Positions 1-7,730 of a stretch of 38,979 nucleotides of DNA are shown piece by piece. A program made the position numbers and the translations under genes. The notes below the pieces were generated by a model. It saw only the letters and a program-made list of their open reading frames with translations. It was not told the origin of the DNA and ran no database searches. This DNA comes from Bradyrhizobium rifense (GTDB lineage: Bacteria > Pseudomonadota > Alphaproteobacteria > Rhizobiales > Xanthobacteraceae): the NCBI RefSeq assembly GCF_008123425.1, contig NZ_VSSS01000094.1:1-38979 (forward strand). The letters are read 5' to 3'. The first letter of the stretch is position 1, and each line of letters begins with the position of its first letter.

Positions 1-94
1 TCCGGCCCGACATAGTCCTCAATCCGCGCAGGCAGAAGACTGGGTTGCTCCCGGCTCTCGCCGGTCTTGAATGTGCGATTCGCCATAAGACGAA
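1..94 (-). mobile_element. IS1182-family transposase, N-terminal fragment cut by window edge
   Basis: Reading the minus strand from the ATG at 94 gives an open frame to the window edge that starts MANRTFKTGESREQPSLLP and continues with an arginine-isoleucine-glutamate-aspartate-tyrosine-valine-glycine-proline stretch. This is the characteristic start of IS1182-type DDE transposases (a KxGE element, then LLPxRxxDYV, usually followed by NPVR). Only about 31 codons are visible, so the catalytic domain and the terminal repeats cannot be judged. The element's right end must lie between 95 and the gene that ends at 267. I could not identify an inverted repeat there. The call rests on memory of the family N-terminus. 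Confidence 0.72.
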
Positions 95-266
95 TCCTAC
101 ATCAACTCCCAAAAAACTTGCCCAGCCTCGACGGGTCAAGTGAGAATTCGAAAAATAAGAATTTTCGGAAATGCGAAGTCACAACAGGCGCTTCGCTACT
201 GTGCATGGGGTTGTTTTTCGAAGTTTTGGTCTGGAGGCTCTGACCAGGGCGACCTCGGCGACATGC

Positions 267-980
267 TCAGCTTCGCGGTCCGCGCAGCTGCGTCGTCAGC
301 TTCTCGATCGCGTCAGCGACGTCACGCCATTGCGACAGCCAGCTGCGCGGAAAGCGGAAGGTGAGGTCGGCACCGTCGATGCGGCGCTCGGACAGGCACA
401 TGCCGGGTGTGGTCCCATCACGCGTGCAGCGCGCCGTCAGCGCGGGGCTCGTTGCGGAATAGAAATCCTCGCTGCCATAGGGCGTGTCGCTGCGGAACAT
501 CCGCATCGTCAGCCCGTCGTCCGGTGTCGCCGCAGCCTGGTCGAAATAGCGCGGATAGATCGTCGCGGTGCGCTGCTCGGGCGACAGCGCATCGTGATGC
601 GCTGATATCGACAGGAAGATGCGGTCGATCGGCTGCATCGCCGTATCAACCGTATCAGCCGTCACGTGCCGCGGCCCGTTGGGCGCTTCCAGCGAGGGAT
701 AGAGGAAATCGAGATCGATGCGCTCCTGCGGTCCGGAGTGCCGCTGGATCTTCATCCGGATCGCCGGGATCGGCAGGTTGAACAGCGTTCCGCCGACGCT
801 GACGGGCAGCTTGTCCGGCGCGTCCGCACCGCCCGTGCTCCAGGTCGGCCACAAGAGATAGGCGACCAGCGCGATCGCGCTCGCCGCGAAGACGCCGGTG
901 AGCGCAAACGGGACGAGATGCGTGCGCATCCTTGCGCCTGTCCTGGAAGAGCGAGGGGAGGTTGCCGAAAACACCGTCAT
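267..980 (-). CDS. Conserved hypothetical membrane-anchored protein
   Basis: I do not recognise a named family. The protein (about 237 residues from the chosen start) has a short basic N-terminus, then one hydrophobic segment rich in Ala, Val and Leu that ends in LLWPTW. A soluble region follows with a cysteine pair near the C-terminus (ARCTRDG and GMCLSER). This fits a bitopic inner-membrane protein with a periplasmic domain. Starts at 1043, 980 and 929 are all in frame. None has a convincing ribosome site, and 980 was chosen as a compromise that keeps the basic stretch before the membrane segment. A perfect CtrA-type site lies about 140 bases upstream, shared with the divergent gene at 1206. 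Confidence 0.6.
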   Translation of the reverse strand: MTVFSATSPRSSRTGARMRTHLVPFALTGVFAASAIALVAYLLWPTWSTGGADAPDKLPVSVGGTLFNLPIPAIRMKIQRHSGPQERIDLDFLYPSLEAPNGPRHVTADTVDTAMQPIDRIFLSISAHHDALSPEQRTATIYPRYFDQAAATPDDGLTMRMFRSDTPYGSEDFYSATSPALTARCTRDGTTPGMCLSERRIDGADLTFRFPRSWLSQWRDVADAIEKLTTQLRGPRS

Positions 981-1116
981 GACGTTGCGCAAATGGACCC
1001 GGGGGTCGGCCGGTGGCCGACGAATCATCGGCGAATATGCCACGCGGCGGCGATATCGCGGAAGGTTCCCGGCTACCGGGAACGGGAGGGGGCTCTGCGT
1101 GGGCCGGGCGGCAGCG

Positions 1117-1131
1117 TTAACCTTCGCTTAA
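1117..1131. promoter_or_regulatory. Candidate CtrA binding site, perfect TTAA-N7-TTAA
   Basis: The sequence TTAACCTTCGCTTAA is an exact match to the full CtrA recognition pattern TTAA-N7-TTAA described in Caulobacter and other alphaproteobacteria. It lies between two divergent genes, 75 bases before the start of the plus-strand membrane protein at 1206. In a GC-rich genome a perfect eight-base match at this spacing is rarely expected by chance. Binding is inferred. Confidence 0.55.
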
Positions 1132-1205
1132 GGATAATGTAGCGTTAACCGGCACGATTTGTCACAGGAAGGGCTCCTCGCGTTGCGTATGGGCGGACTG
1201 TTCCG

Positions 1206-1535
1206 ATGACACCTGAAGCTCTCAATACTTTGTTCGCGATCTGCATCGGCTTCGCGCTCGCGGGCGCGCTCGCAAATGGATACCAGGCGATGTCGCAGAG
1301 GCCCGCAGGTTTCGGGCTGTTGCAGGAGGGCGTGGCCCCGAAGACATTTGCGGCGGTGCCGTTCCTGGTGTTCGCGGCGCCCTTCATCATCATGCGCAAC
1401 ACGTTCCGCGGCATGCGGCTGGAGAGCCGGCGCTTCGAGTTCGTGATGATGGCGACCGTCATCGCCGGCTTCTGGAGCATGATGAGCGGCACCTTCTTCC
1501 TGATGACGTTGCGCGCCACCGGCGTGCTGGGCTGA
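1206..1535 (+). CDS. Small multi-spanning membrane protein of unknown function
   Basis: This 109-residue protein has about three hydrophobic segments (roughly residues 7-25, 47-65 and 80-103), separated by a loop with SQRPAGFGLLQEG and a basic RLESRRFEF stretch. I know similar short proteins from alphaproteobacterial genomes only as hypothetical membrane proteins and do not assign a function. The ATG at 1206 is the only sensible start, although its ribosome site is weak. The gene lies downstream of a perfect CtrA-type site at 1117, so cell-cycle control is possible. Confidence 0.68.
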   Translation: MTPEALNTLFAICIGFALAGALANGYQAMSQRPAGFGLLQEGVAPKTFAAVPFLVFAAPFIIMRNTFRGMRLESRRFEFVMMATVIAGFWSMMSGTFFLMTLRATGVLG

Positions 1536-1624
1536 CGCGCTTTGCAGGGCTGCCCGCTGCGGCAGCCCTTTGCCTGTTCGTCGTCGTTTCGCTATGGCTG
1601 GGGTTGACGCGACAGGAGACCTCC

Positions 1625-2155
1625 ATGGCGATCTACGAGCTCGACGGGCAGGCGCCCGATCTTCCTTCTGACGGCAATTACTTCATCGCGGAGACCGCAA
1701 CCGTGATCGGCCGCGTGCGCCTGAAGCCGGGCGCGAGCGTCTGGTTCGGCGCGGTGCTGCGCGGCGACAATGAGTGGATCGAGATCGGCGAGGGCGCCAA
1801 CGTGCAGGACGGTTCGACCTGTCACACCGATCTCGGCTTTCCCATGGTGATCGGCAAGAACTGCACCGTCGGCCACAACGTCATTCTGCACGGCTGCACC
1901 GTCGAGGAGGGCGCGCTGATCGGCATGGGCTCGATCGTGATGAACGGCGCGAAGATCGGCCGCAACAGCATCGTTGGCGCCGGCTCGATCATCACCGAGG
2001 GCAAGGAGTTTCCCGAGCGCTCGCTGATCATCGGCTCGCCCGCGCGCGTCATTCGCACGCTCGACGACGCCCAGGTGCAGAAGATGGGAAGTGCTGCGCG
2101 GTTCTACGTCGCCAACGGTCCGCGCTTCAAGAAGGGCCTGAAGCGGATCGGCTGA
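1625..2155 (+). CDS. Gamma-carbonic anhydrase family protein
   Basis: This 176-residue left-handed beta-helix protein is built from hexapeptide repeats (for example IEIGEGANVQDGS, MVIGKNCTVGHNVIL, ALIGMGSIVMNGAKIG). The three zinc-ligand histidines of the gamma-class carbonic anhydrase/YrdA/PaaY family are present at about residues 67 (CHTD), 84 (GHN) and 89 (LHG). The early RGDN motif is also typical. The protein is cytosolic and may hydrate CO2 or act on a thioester-type substrate; many family members have no proven activity. The ATG at 1625 is preceded by GGAG at good spacing. An in-frame TTG at 1604 would add seven residues and is less likely. Confidence 0.93.
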   Translation: MAIYELDGQAPDLPSDGNYFIAETATVIGRVRLKPGASVWFGAVLRGDNEWIEIGEGANVQDGSTCHTDLGFPMVIGKNCTVGHNVILHGCTVEEGALIGMGSIVMNGAKIGRNSIVGAGSIITEGKEFPERSLIIGSPARVIRTLDDAQVQKMGSAARFYVANGPRFKKGLKRIG

Positions 2156-2281
2156 CGCCGGTCCTTTGCCGGGCGCGCATCGCCGCGGTTCCCGAACCGT
2201 AAAAATACCGCTCGGAACTTTAAGCCTCTCCTAGCGCAACCGTGCCTATCCTGGGTTGTTGTCACCAGGAGGAGCGGCGCC

Positions 2282-3976
2282 ATGGCTGCTGCGGCGCTGG
2301 GATCCCGGTTCGAGGCCGGATCCCAACTATTGAAGAAGCTCGTTCGCTTCGCGCGCGGTACCGACACGCTCAGCGTCGCGGAGAAGGTGTACAGCATCGC
2401 GGGCTTCCTCGCGATCGTCACCATCTTCCTGCTCGTGATGTCGGTCCAGACGGTCCGGTTGCAGACGACCTATCGGCACATGCATGCCACCTCCGCGGAA
2501 GCCGCGATCAACGTCGGACGCATCAATGCGCTGATCTACGCCATCGTGATGGAATCGCGCGGCATCTACATGTCCGGCGATCGCGGCGCGATGAAGCCGT
2601 TTGCCGACGGGCTGGTACGGCGCAACCGCGAGCTCGCCGGCGCCGTGAAGAGCATGGAGCGGACCGTCGGCGACGACGACGCCGAGCAATTGGCGAGCTT
2701 CCGTCAGCGCATCGCGCAATTCATCGACTTCCGCCAGGAGCTGGTACGACGCGGGCTCGAGATCAGCCCGGCGGCCGCGCGGGAGTGGGGCGACAATGAT
2801 GCCAACCGGACGCTGCGCAACAAGCTCAACGTCGACCTCGAGACGTTAGAGCGCATCTACAGGCAGCGCGCCACCGATGCCGACGAGCTCGCGAACGAGA
2901 ACCGCTATGCCGCGGCCTATCTGTTCATGCTCGGGCTCGTCGCGCTCGTTCTCGCCGGCCTCAATGTCGTCGTGATGCGGAGCTCGGTGGTCGGTGCGCT
3001 GGCGGAGATCACGCAGGCGACCGACCGGATTGCGGACGGGGACGTCAAGAGCGAGGTGCCGCATCTGCGCCGTCACGACGAGATCGGACGTCTTGCGCGC
3101 GCTGTGCAGCACTTCCGCGACGCGGTGGCGCGTGTCTTCGAGCTCGAAGAGCTCGAGCTCGGCACCGCGCAGGCGCGCGATGCCGCGATGACCGAGCGCG
3201 ACCAGTTCAACGACAAGTACCAGGCCAAGAAGTGGCAGCTCTCGGCAGCGATCAACAGCATGCCGCAGGGCCTGATCATGCTCGACGGCAAGGCGGCCGT
3301 GGTCGCCATGAACGCCAATTACCGGCGGATCTACAATCTGCCCGAGACCATCCAGGCTGGATCGACGCTCGAGGAAATCCTCCAGCACCGGGTCAAGAGC
3401 GGGTTGTTCAGCGGCGACGTCGCAAAATATGTCGCGGCCGTTCTCGACCGCATCGCCAAGCGCGAGCCGACGGCCTATGAGATCAGCCTGAACGACGGCC
3501 GCACCATCAAGATCTACGAGCGTCCGATGGATGGCGGCGGCTGGGTGTCGGTGCAGGAGGACGTCACCGAACGGCGCCAGCGTGAGCGCATTCTCGAACG
3601 CATGGAGCGCTTTCTCGCCACCATCATCGAGAACGTGACTGAAGGCATCATCGCCAAGGATGCACGCAACCAGCGCTACGTCTTCGTCAACAAGGCGGCC
3701 GAGAAGATGATCGGCATGTCGCGCGGCGAGATCATCGGTAAGACCGCGCGGGAATTGTTCTCCGCCGAGGCGGCCGAGCTGATCGAGCGGCGCGACCAGC
3801 AGCTTCTCGCGCAGAAGCAGCAGCTCGAACCGATCGTCGACACCATCGACAATCCGACGCGCGGACGCCGCGTGATCTCGGCCCGCCGGGTCCAGATCGG
3901 CGGCGCCGGCGAGGAATCCCACATGTTCGTGACCATGGTCGAGGACCGCACCGAGAAGATGGTGGCAGCGGCATAG
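2282..3976 (+). CDS. Membrane sensor with HAMP and two PAS domains, no output domain
   Basis: This 564-residue protein has a transmembrane segment at about 38-57, a mostly helical periplasmic sensor region at 60-208, a second transmembrane segment at about 210-232, a HAMP domain at about 232-285 (ITQATDRIADGD then HDEIGRLARAV), a coiled linker, a PAS domain at about 320-430 (AINSMPQGLIMLD to VQEDVTERR) and a second PAS at about 445-558 ending FVTMVEDRTEKM. It then stops. No HisKA/HATPase, GGDEF, EAL or methyl-accepting domain follows. In related proteins I would expect GGDEF-EAL or a kinase at exactly this point. A GGAGGAG ribosome site precedes the ATG. It may be a truncated diguanylate cyclase-type sensor or a signalling adaptor working in trans. 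Confidence 0.88.
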   Translation: MAAAALGSRFEAGSQLLKKLVRFARGTDTLSVAEKVYSIAGFLAIVTIFLLVMSVQTVRLQTTYRHMHATSAEAAINVGRINALIYAIVMESRGIYMSGDRGAMKPFADGLVRRNRELAGAVKSMERTVGDDDAEQLASFRQRIAQFIDFRQELVRRGLEISPAAAREWGDNDANRTLRNKLNVDLETLERIYRQRATDADELANENRYAAAYLFMLGLVALVLAGLNVVVMRSSVVGALAEITQATDRIADGDVKSEVPHLRRHDEIGRLARAVQHFRDAVARVFELEELELGTAQARDAAMTERDQFNDKYQAKKWQLSAAINSMPQGLIMLDGKAAVVAMNANYRRIYNLPETIQAGSTLEEILQHRVKSGLFSGDVAKYVAAVLDRIAKREPTAYEISLNDGRTIKIYERPMDGGGWVSVQEDVTERRQRERILERMERFLATIIENVTEGIIAKDARNQRYVFVNKAAEKMIGMSRGEIIGKTARELFSAEAAELIERRDQQLLAQKQQLEPIVDTIDNPTRGRRVISARRVQIGGAGEESHMFVTMVEDRTEKMVAAA

Positions 3977-3988
3977 TGGCTGCCATTG

Positions 3989-4213
3989 TCACTTGGTCTT
4001 CTTGGCTTTGCGTCGCGCCGTTGTCTTCTCCGCCACGCCGTCGAGTCTCGCGCTCTTGCGCAAGGCGTCTCTGAGGTCGATGGGGATGCCGTGCTTCTTC
4101 AGGAGGTCGGCGAAGGCCTCGTCCGCGAGCTCCTGAAACGTCGCCATCCTGTCGCGCCCCAATTGCTTCAGCTTGTCGAACGTATCCTCGTCGAACGCGA
4201 TCAGTTTGCGCAT
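3989..4213 (-). CDS. Small ribbon-helix-helix-like protein
   Basis: This 74-residue protein begins MRKLIAFDEDTFDKLKQLG, continues with a helix containing FQELADEAFADLLKKHG, and ends in a lysine/arginine-rich tail (TTARRKAKKTK). A short beta strand followed by two helices, with a hydrophobic-then-polar pattern, resembles ribbon-helix-helix (CopG/Arc-type) DNA-binding proteins and some antitoxins. No toxin gene is adjacent on either side: the neighbours are the PAS sensor (convergent, 13 bases away) and an exported small protein (divergent). The function is therefore open. The family call is by pattern only. Confidence 0.62.
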   Translation of the reverse strand: MRKLIAFDEDTFDKLKQLGRDRMATFQELADEAFADLLKKHGIPIDLRDALRKSARLDGVAEKTTARRKAKKTK

Positions 4214-4308
4214 GATCGTTGCTGCCTCCCTGCTTCAAGCGGATGTGACGGGACTGGTTCCGGAACCCGAGTTTACCGCAGCCGTTGATGAGGCGAGGAG
4301 AATTTCCG

Positions 4309-4611
4309 ATGACCAGATCGCCCGCAAGCGCTTCCATCAAAACCTTGATCGTGATCTTCGCACTCGCCGCGACGCCGGCGATTTCGTTCGCGCGAGCCAC
4401 CGGCGGCTCCACCGGATCGAACTCCGGCGTCGTGCATGCGCCGCCGCCTGGCACCAACAGCCTGGGCACGGCGCAATCCTCCGGCGCGAACACGGCGCCC
4501 GGCGTGACCACCGGCTCGGTTTCGGGTGCGAACGCCAGCGCCGATGCCACGGTGAACGCCGAGAACCAGCTGCTCGACAGGAAGATGAAGAGCATCTGCC
4601 GCGGCTGCTGA
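4309..4611 (+). CDS. Small exported protein, low complexity
   Basis: This 100-residue protein has a clear Sec signal peptide (basic start, hydrophobic core IKTLIVIFALAA, cleavage near ISFARA). It is followed by a Gly/Ser/Thr/Ala-rich mature part and a C-terminal CRGC dicysteine tail. The family is not recognised; similar short exported proteins occur in Bradyrhizobium. A GAGGAG ribosome site at about 4295-4300 favours the ATG at 4309 over the TTG at 4285. The final two cysteines could form a disulfide or bind metal, but nothing further can be said. Confidence 0.62.
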   Translation: MTRSPASASIKTLIVIFALAATPAISFARATGGSTGSNSGVVHAPPPGTNSLGTAQSSGANTAPGVTTGSVSGANASADATVNAENQLLDRKMKSICRGC

Positions 4612-4714
4612 CGCTCGCGCGGAAGTGAGCCACCCCGCCTATCATCAATGATCGCGTGACATTAGCTTGACCTCTCTTTGGAATGTGGAGCGTTTCCACG
4701 CGGAGGATGAGTTG

Positions 4715-5095
4715 ATGTTACGCAAGATGATCATGGCCGCGCTGGCCATCGCGGTGGTCGGTCTCGCAGCGCCCCAGGCGGCGCAAGCGAGGGGCGGCTT
4801 TGGCGGCGGCGGCCACATCGGTGGCGGCGGCCATTGGGGCGGCGGAGGCGGCTGGGGCCATGGTGGTGGCTGGGGTCACGGCTGGCACGGCGGCGGCTTC
4901 TGGCCCGGTGTCGCAATCGGCGCCGGCATCGCGGGCGCCGGCTATTACGGCGCTTATGGCTACGGCTACGGCGACCCTTACTATTACGGCGCCGGCTATG
5001 ACGATGGCGGCTATGGCGCGCAGTGCTACCTCGTGCAGCAGCGCGTGATGACGCAATGGGGCTGGCGCGTCCGTCGCGTTCAGGTCTGTGAATAG
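4715..5095 (+). CDS. Secreted Gly/His/Trp-rich protein
   Basis: The 126-residue product has a signal peptide (MLRKMIMAALAIAVVGLAA, cleavage after AAQA). It then has a long Gly-rich segment of repeated GGGH, GGGW and WGHGG units (about residues 30-65), a Gly/Tyr-rich part with repeated YGYG and YYGAGY, and an ordered C-terminus containing CYLVQQRV and RVQVCE. The last pair of cysteines probably forms a disulfide. GGAGG at 4702-4706 fixes the start. Such proteins are common in rhizobia. The His/Gly tract could bind metals or pack in the envelope, but this is inference. Confidence 0.72.
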   Translation: MLRKMIMAALAIAVVGLAAPQAAQARGGFGGGGHIGGGGHWGGGGGWGHGGGWGHGWHGGGFWPGVAIGAGIAGAGYYGAYGYGYGDPYYYGAGYDDGGYGAQCYLVQQRVMTQWGWRVRRVQVCE

Positions 5096-5108
5096 GTCCT
5101 ATGAGCGC

Positions 5109-5129
5109 GGGTGCCTGGCCGAGGCACCC
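5109..5129 (+). terminator. Hairpin downstream of the Gly-rich protein gene
   Basis: GGGTGCC (5109-5115) and GGCACCC (5123-5129) form a perfect 7-bp stem with a 7-base loop, 13 bases after the stop codon at 5095. There is no T-run on the plus strand, so it is at best a weak or Rho-assisted 3' end, or an mRNA 3'-end stabiliser. Confidence 0.4.
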
Positions 5130-5144
5130 AAATACCGCGGCACT

Positions 5145-5186
5145 AAAAAACAAGGCCGTTGACGCAGTATACCGTCAACGACCTTG
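5145..5186 (-). terminator. Rho-independent terminator on the minus strand
   Basis: A 14-bp stem is formed by 5151-5164 and 5173-5186 with one G-T type mismatch and an 8-base loop. Read on the minus strand the stem is followed directly by six Ts (the A-run at 5145-5150). It lies about 125 bases past the stop of the minus-strand gene ending at 5311 and would also insulate it from the convergent gene at 4715. Confidence 0.72.
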
Positions 5187-5310
5187 CCAGCCCCGGATAT
5201 TAAAATCGGCTCACGCCATCCGGTATGGGCGAGCATCGCGCGGAATCATACGGACGAGTGTGATCCATTTCACAAGTGGCAAAAATAAAACGTGGCGGCC
5301 CGGGATCCAA

Positions 5311-5805
5311 TCAGCCGCGTGAGCGTTTGCGCGCGCTGGCATGGACGCGTTGACGCACCGGTTTCCTCCGGGTAACCGAGGGCGCATCCGCCTCGGTGGA
5401 GCGGACGCTGGCAAAGGATTGCCGCAGACCGTCGATGGATTCGTTCAAACTGGCGACCTGTTCCGACAGGCGCTTGGTGTCGGCCTGCTGCGAGGCGAGC
5501 AGCTTCTTCATGGTCAAAAGCTGGTCCTGCACGACCTGGAGCTGGTCGATCGATTCCTGCTGGGTCGCTTCCAGCCCCTTGGTCTTCTCGACGAGCTGCT
5601 CCGAGGCCTGCGCCGTGCGCGCCTGAAGCTGCCGCGATGCGACCACCCGGTCGGTCTCAGGCGCAGCGCCCGTATAGGCGCGCCAGATCGCGATCGAGGT
5701 GACGCCGGCGATCAGCAACAGCAGCGCTGCGGCCGTCAACGCGATCGGTTGGGCACCGAGACGGAGGAAGGGATTGGACCGTGTGTCCTCTGCGAGATCG
5801 ATCAT
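5311..5805 (-). CDS. Single-pass membrane protein with coiled coil
   Basis: This 164-residue protein has a short N-terminus (MIDLAEDTRSNPFLRLG), one transmembrane helix at about 20-40 (IALTAAALLLLIAGVTSIAIW), and a long heptad-rich coiled coil at about 55-130 (many Gln, Glu, Leu; SEQLVEKTKGLEATQQ, LASQQADTKRLSEQVASL). It ends in a strongly basic tail. No enzymatic motif is visible. I take the ATG at 5805 as the start; the longer frame to 5871 adds an unconvincing hydrophobic leader. It resembles hypothetical rhizobial proteins, and the coiled coil suggests oligomerisation. A terminator follows at 5145-5186. Confidence 0.7.
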   Translation of the reverse strand: MIDLAEDTRSNPFLRLGAQPIALTAAALLLLIAGVTSIAIWRAYTGAAPETDRVVASRQLQARTAQASEQLVEKTKGLEATQQESIDQLQVVQDQLLTMKKLLASQQADTKRLSEQVASLNESIDGLRQSFASVRSTEADAPSVTRRKPVRQRVHASARKRSRG

Positions 5806-6111
5806 CGCTGACAAAACCCAAATTGAAACTTGGTGAGTGGCGAAGAGCGGCAGCACAAGAACGCAGAACAAGGCGGCCGGGACGTCCCGAAAACGTTACA
5901 GTTCAGCAACAAATGGGACGAAAAGGTGGCCGCCGGTGGAAAAAGCGCAATTGGCCCAAGGCGACGGCTCTGGTGGGAGGACGGCGCGCCCAAAAGAAGC
6001 CCTCTCCAGGCCGAATTCGGGTTGAGCGGAGAGTATCAGGGTACAGCCTATCGTGATGCGGATGAACGCGAGCCCGCTGCAGGCGAGCGGCTCTCATCGT
6101 GGACTGCAGGC
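5806..6111. other. Gene-free stretch
   Basis: The only frames here are short, arginine-rich and overlapping, with no family resemblance. It should hold the promoter of the minus-strand coiled-coil gene (start 5805) and the 3' end of the transporter-racemase operon. An imperfect hairpin at about 6069-6092 (GAGCCCGCT paired with AGCGGCTC, one bulge) has no T-run. No other structure was seen. Confidence 0.5.
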
Positions 6112-6843
6112 TTAAGGCTGAAACGGCGCAAACGGGCCTGAATAGGTCTTCGAACGCGGCACCGCGTAGGGGCCGAGCCGGGATGTCGTCAGATTGAGCC
6201 GCACCAATCCCTCGGCCAGCGTCACCGCAGCCGCAACGCCGTCGACCACCGGCAGGCCGTGGGTGGCGGAGAGCTCGGCGGCGAGATCGGCCATGCCGGC
6301 GCATCCCAACACGATGGCTTCGGCGCGGTCGTCGCGGATTGCGGCCGTGATTTCCGCGGAAATTTTGCCAAGAGCGTCAGCGTTGCGCTCCTCGAGCGCG
6401 AGCACAGGGACCTCGGCAGCCCGCACGCGGGCGCAGCGCTCGGCTAGTCCGTATTTCCGCAAATTATGCTCGATCGGCACGATGGAGACGCCGAGCGTCG
6501 TCACCACCGCAAAGCGCGCCGCGATCAGGCTCGCCACATGGAAGCCGGCCTCGCCGATACCGATCACCGGCGCCTTCGCCACAGCGCGTGCGGCGTCGAG
6601 GCCGGTGTCGTCGAAGCAGGCGATGATATGCGCGTTCGCGCCGTCGCGATCGGCCTCGTGGATGCAGCCGAGCATGCCGGGGACGGCGAAAGCTTCGTCG
6701 TAAAATCCCTCGATCGAGACCGGCCCCATCGCGGGCTGGCGTGCATCGATGACGGTGTCTGGCAGCGCGATCTCACGCGCCGCCGCGGCGATCTTCGCCG
6801 TCATCGTGGCAGTGGTGTTGGGATTGACGATGTGCAGTCGCAT
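6112..6843 (-). CDS. Hydantoin/Asp-Glu racemase family protein
   Basis: This 243-residue cofactor-independent racemase has the family start MRLHIVNPNT (the PNT motif) and two catalytic cysteines, C76 in IIACFDDTG and C181 in IVLGCAGM. Positions 76 and 181 are those I recall for rhizobial hydantoin racemases, which interconvert D- and L-5-monosubstituted hydantoins. Asp/Glu and other racemases share the fold, so the substrate is inferred. The ATG at 6843 follows the upstream permease stop by five bases, making it the last gene of the transporter operon. No hydantoinase or carbamoylase is visible nearby, so racemisation of an imported compound is the simplest role. Confidence 0.85.
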   Translation of the reverse strand: MRLHIVNPNTTATMTAKIAAAAREIALPDTVIDARQPAMGPVSIEGFYDEAFAVPGMLGCIHEADRDGANAHIIACFDDTGLDAARAVAKAPVIGIGEAGFHVASLIAARFAVVTTLGVSIVPIEHNLRKYGLAERCARVRAAEVPVLALEERNADALGKISAEITAAIRDDRAEAIVLGCAGMADLAAELSATHGLPVVDGVAAAVTLAEGLVRLNLTTSRLGPYAVPRSKTYSGPFAPFQP

Positions 6844-6848
6844 CGCGA

Positions 6849-7727
6849 TCAGACGAGCCCTTTGCCGGCGTCCGAGCCCTTGGCCGCCTGGCGCTTGTTG
6901 AGCATGTGGATCGTGCCGAGCGCAAGCGTGATCACCGCGAAGGACACCGCGGAGATGATGGTGCCGAGCGCGTAGATGTCCGGGTTCGTCACGGTCGTGG
7001 TGAGGCCCTGGAGGTCGAGCGGCAATGTATTCACTGCGCCGATCGCCTGGCTGGAGCGCGCGAGCTCGTCCCAGGACAGCGTGAATCCGAACAGGCCGAT
7101 GCCGATCACCGACGGCAGGATGATCGGCAGCACGACATGACGGAAGGCCTGCCACGGCGTCGCACCGAGATCGCGCGCGGCTTCCTCGAGTCTGGGATCA
7201 AAGCGGTTGAAGATCGCAAACATGATCAGGAGGCCGAACGGCAGCGTCCAGGTCAGATGCGCGCCGAGTCCGGAGGTGAGCAAGCCCATCGAGGTCTCGA
7301 AATTCTCGTTCCAATGCGCCTTGATCAGGTCATCAACGATGCGGAATTCGAGCGAGATCCCGAGCGAGGTGATGATCGAGGGAACGATGAGGCTCGCGAT
7401 CGCCGAGTAGAACAGAATGCTTTGCGCTTTGAACTTCCGGCGGAAAGCCATGCCGGCGGCGACCGACAGTACGACGGTGGCAGCCATCACGATGAGGCCA
7501 AGCAGCAGCGAGCGGCGGAAAGCCGCGCCGAGATCGACGATGCCGGTGCCCTGGAATAGTTTTTGGAGCCAGAAGGTCGAGACGCCATTCATCGGGAAGG
7601 TGAGGCCACCCTGCGGTCCCTGGAACGACAGCACGTAGATCGCGATCATCGGGCCGTAGAGAAACAGCACATAGGCCGCGAAGAAGATCGCAAGCACGTA
7701 GAAAGAGCGCGGGCGTCCTTCCTTCAT
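6849..7727 (-). CDS. ABC transporter permease, PotC-like
   Basis: The 292-residue inner-membrane permease has about six transmembrane helices and the cytoplasmic EAA loop EEAARDLGATPWQAFRHVVLP near residues 180-205, where the ATPase docks. The overall pattern matches the second permease of spermidine/putrescine-type importers (the PotC/PotI class). It starts three bases after the first permease's stop and is followed five bases later by the racemase, so translation is probably coupled. Polyamine-type systems also import opines, amino-acid derivatives and other organic solutes; the racemase suggests a chiral hydantoin or amino-acid derivative, but this is inference. Confidence 0.92.
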   Translation of the reverse strand: MKEGRPRSFYVLAIFFAAYVLFLYGPMIAIYVLSFQGPQGGLTFPMNGVSTFWLQKLFQGTGIVDLGAAFRRSLLLGLIVMAATVVLSVAAGMAFRRKFKAQSILFYSAIASLIVPSIITSLGISLEFRIVDDLIKAHWNENFETSMGLLTSGLGAHLTWTLPFGLLIMFAIFNRFDPRLEEAARDLGATPWQAFRHVVLPIILPSVIGIGLFGFTLSWDELARSSQAIGAVNTLPLDLQGLTTTVTNPDIYALGTIISAVSFAVITLALGTIHMLNKRQAAKGSDAGKGLV

Positions 7728-7730
7728 CGC

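Noticed and set aside
2846..3922. 358-codon minus-strand frame
   Set aside because: It is antisense to the HAMP-PAS sensor, has no family resemblance and shows the shadow composition expected in GC-rich DNA.
3989..4611. Toxin-antitoxin pair
   Set aside because: The ribbon-helix-helix-like protein has no adjacent toxin-like gene; the neighbour is an exported low-complexity protein in the opposite direction.
6069..6092. Hairpin at the end of the importer operon
   Set aside because: The stem is imperfect with a bulge and no T-run follows on the minus strand, so it is not called as a terminator.
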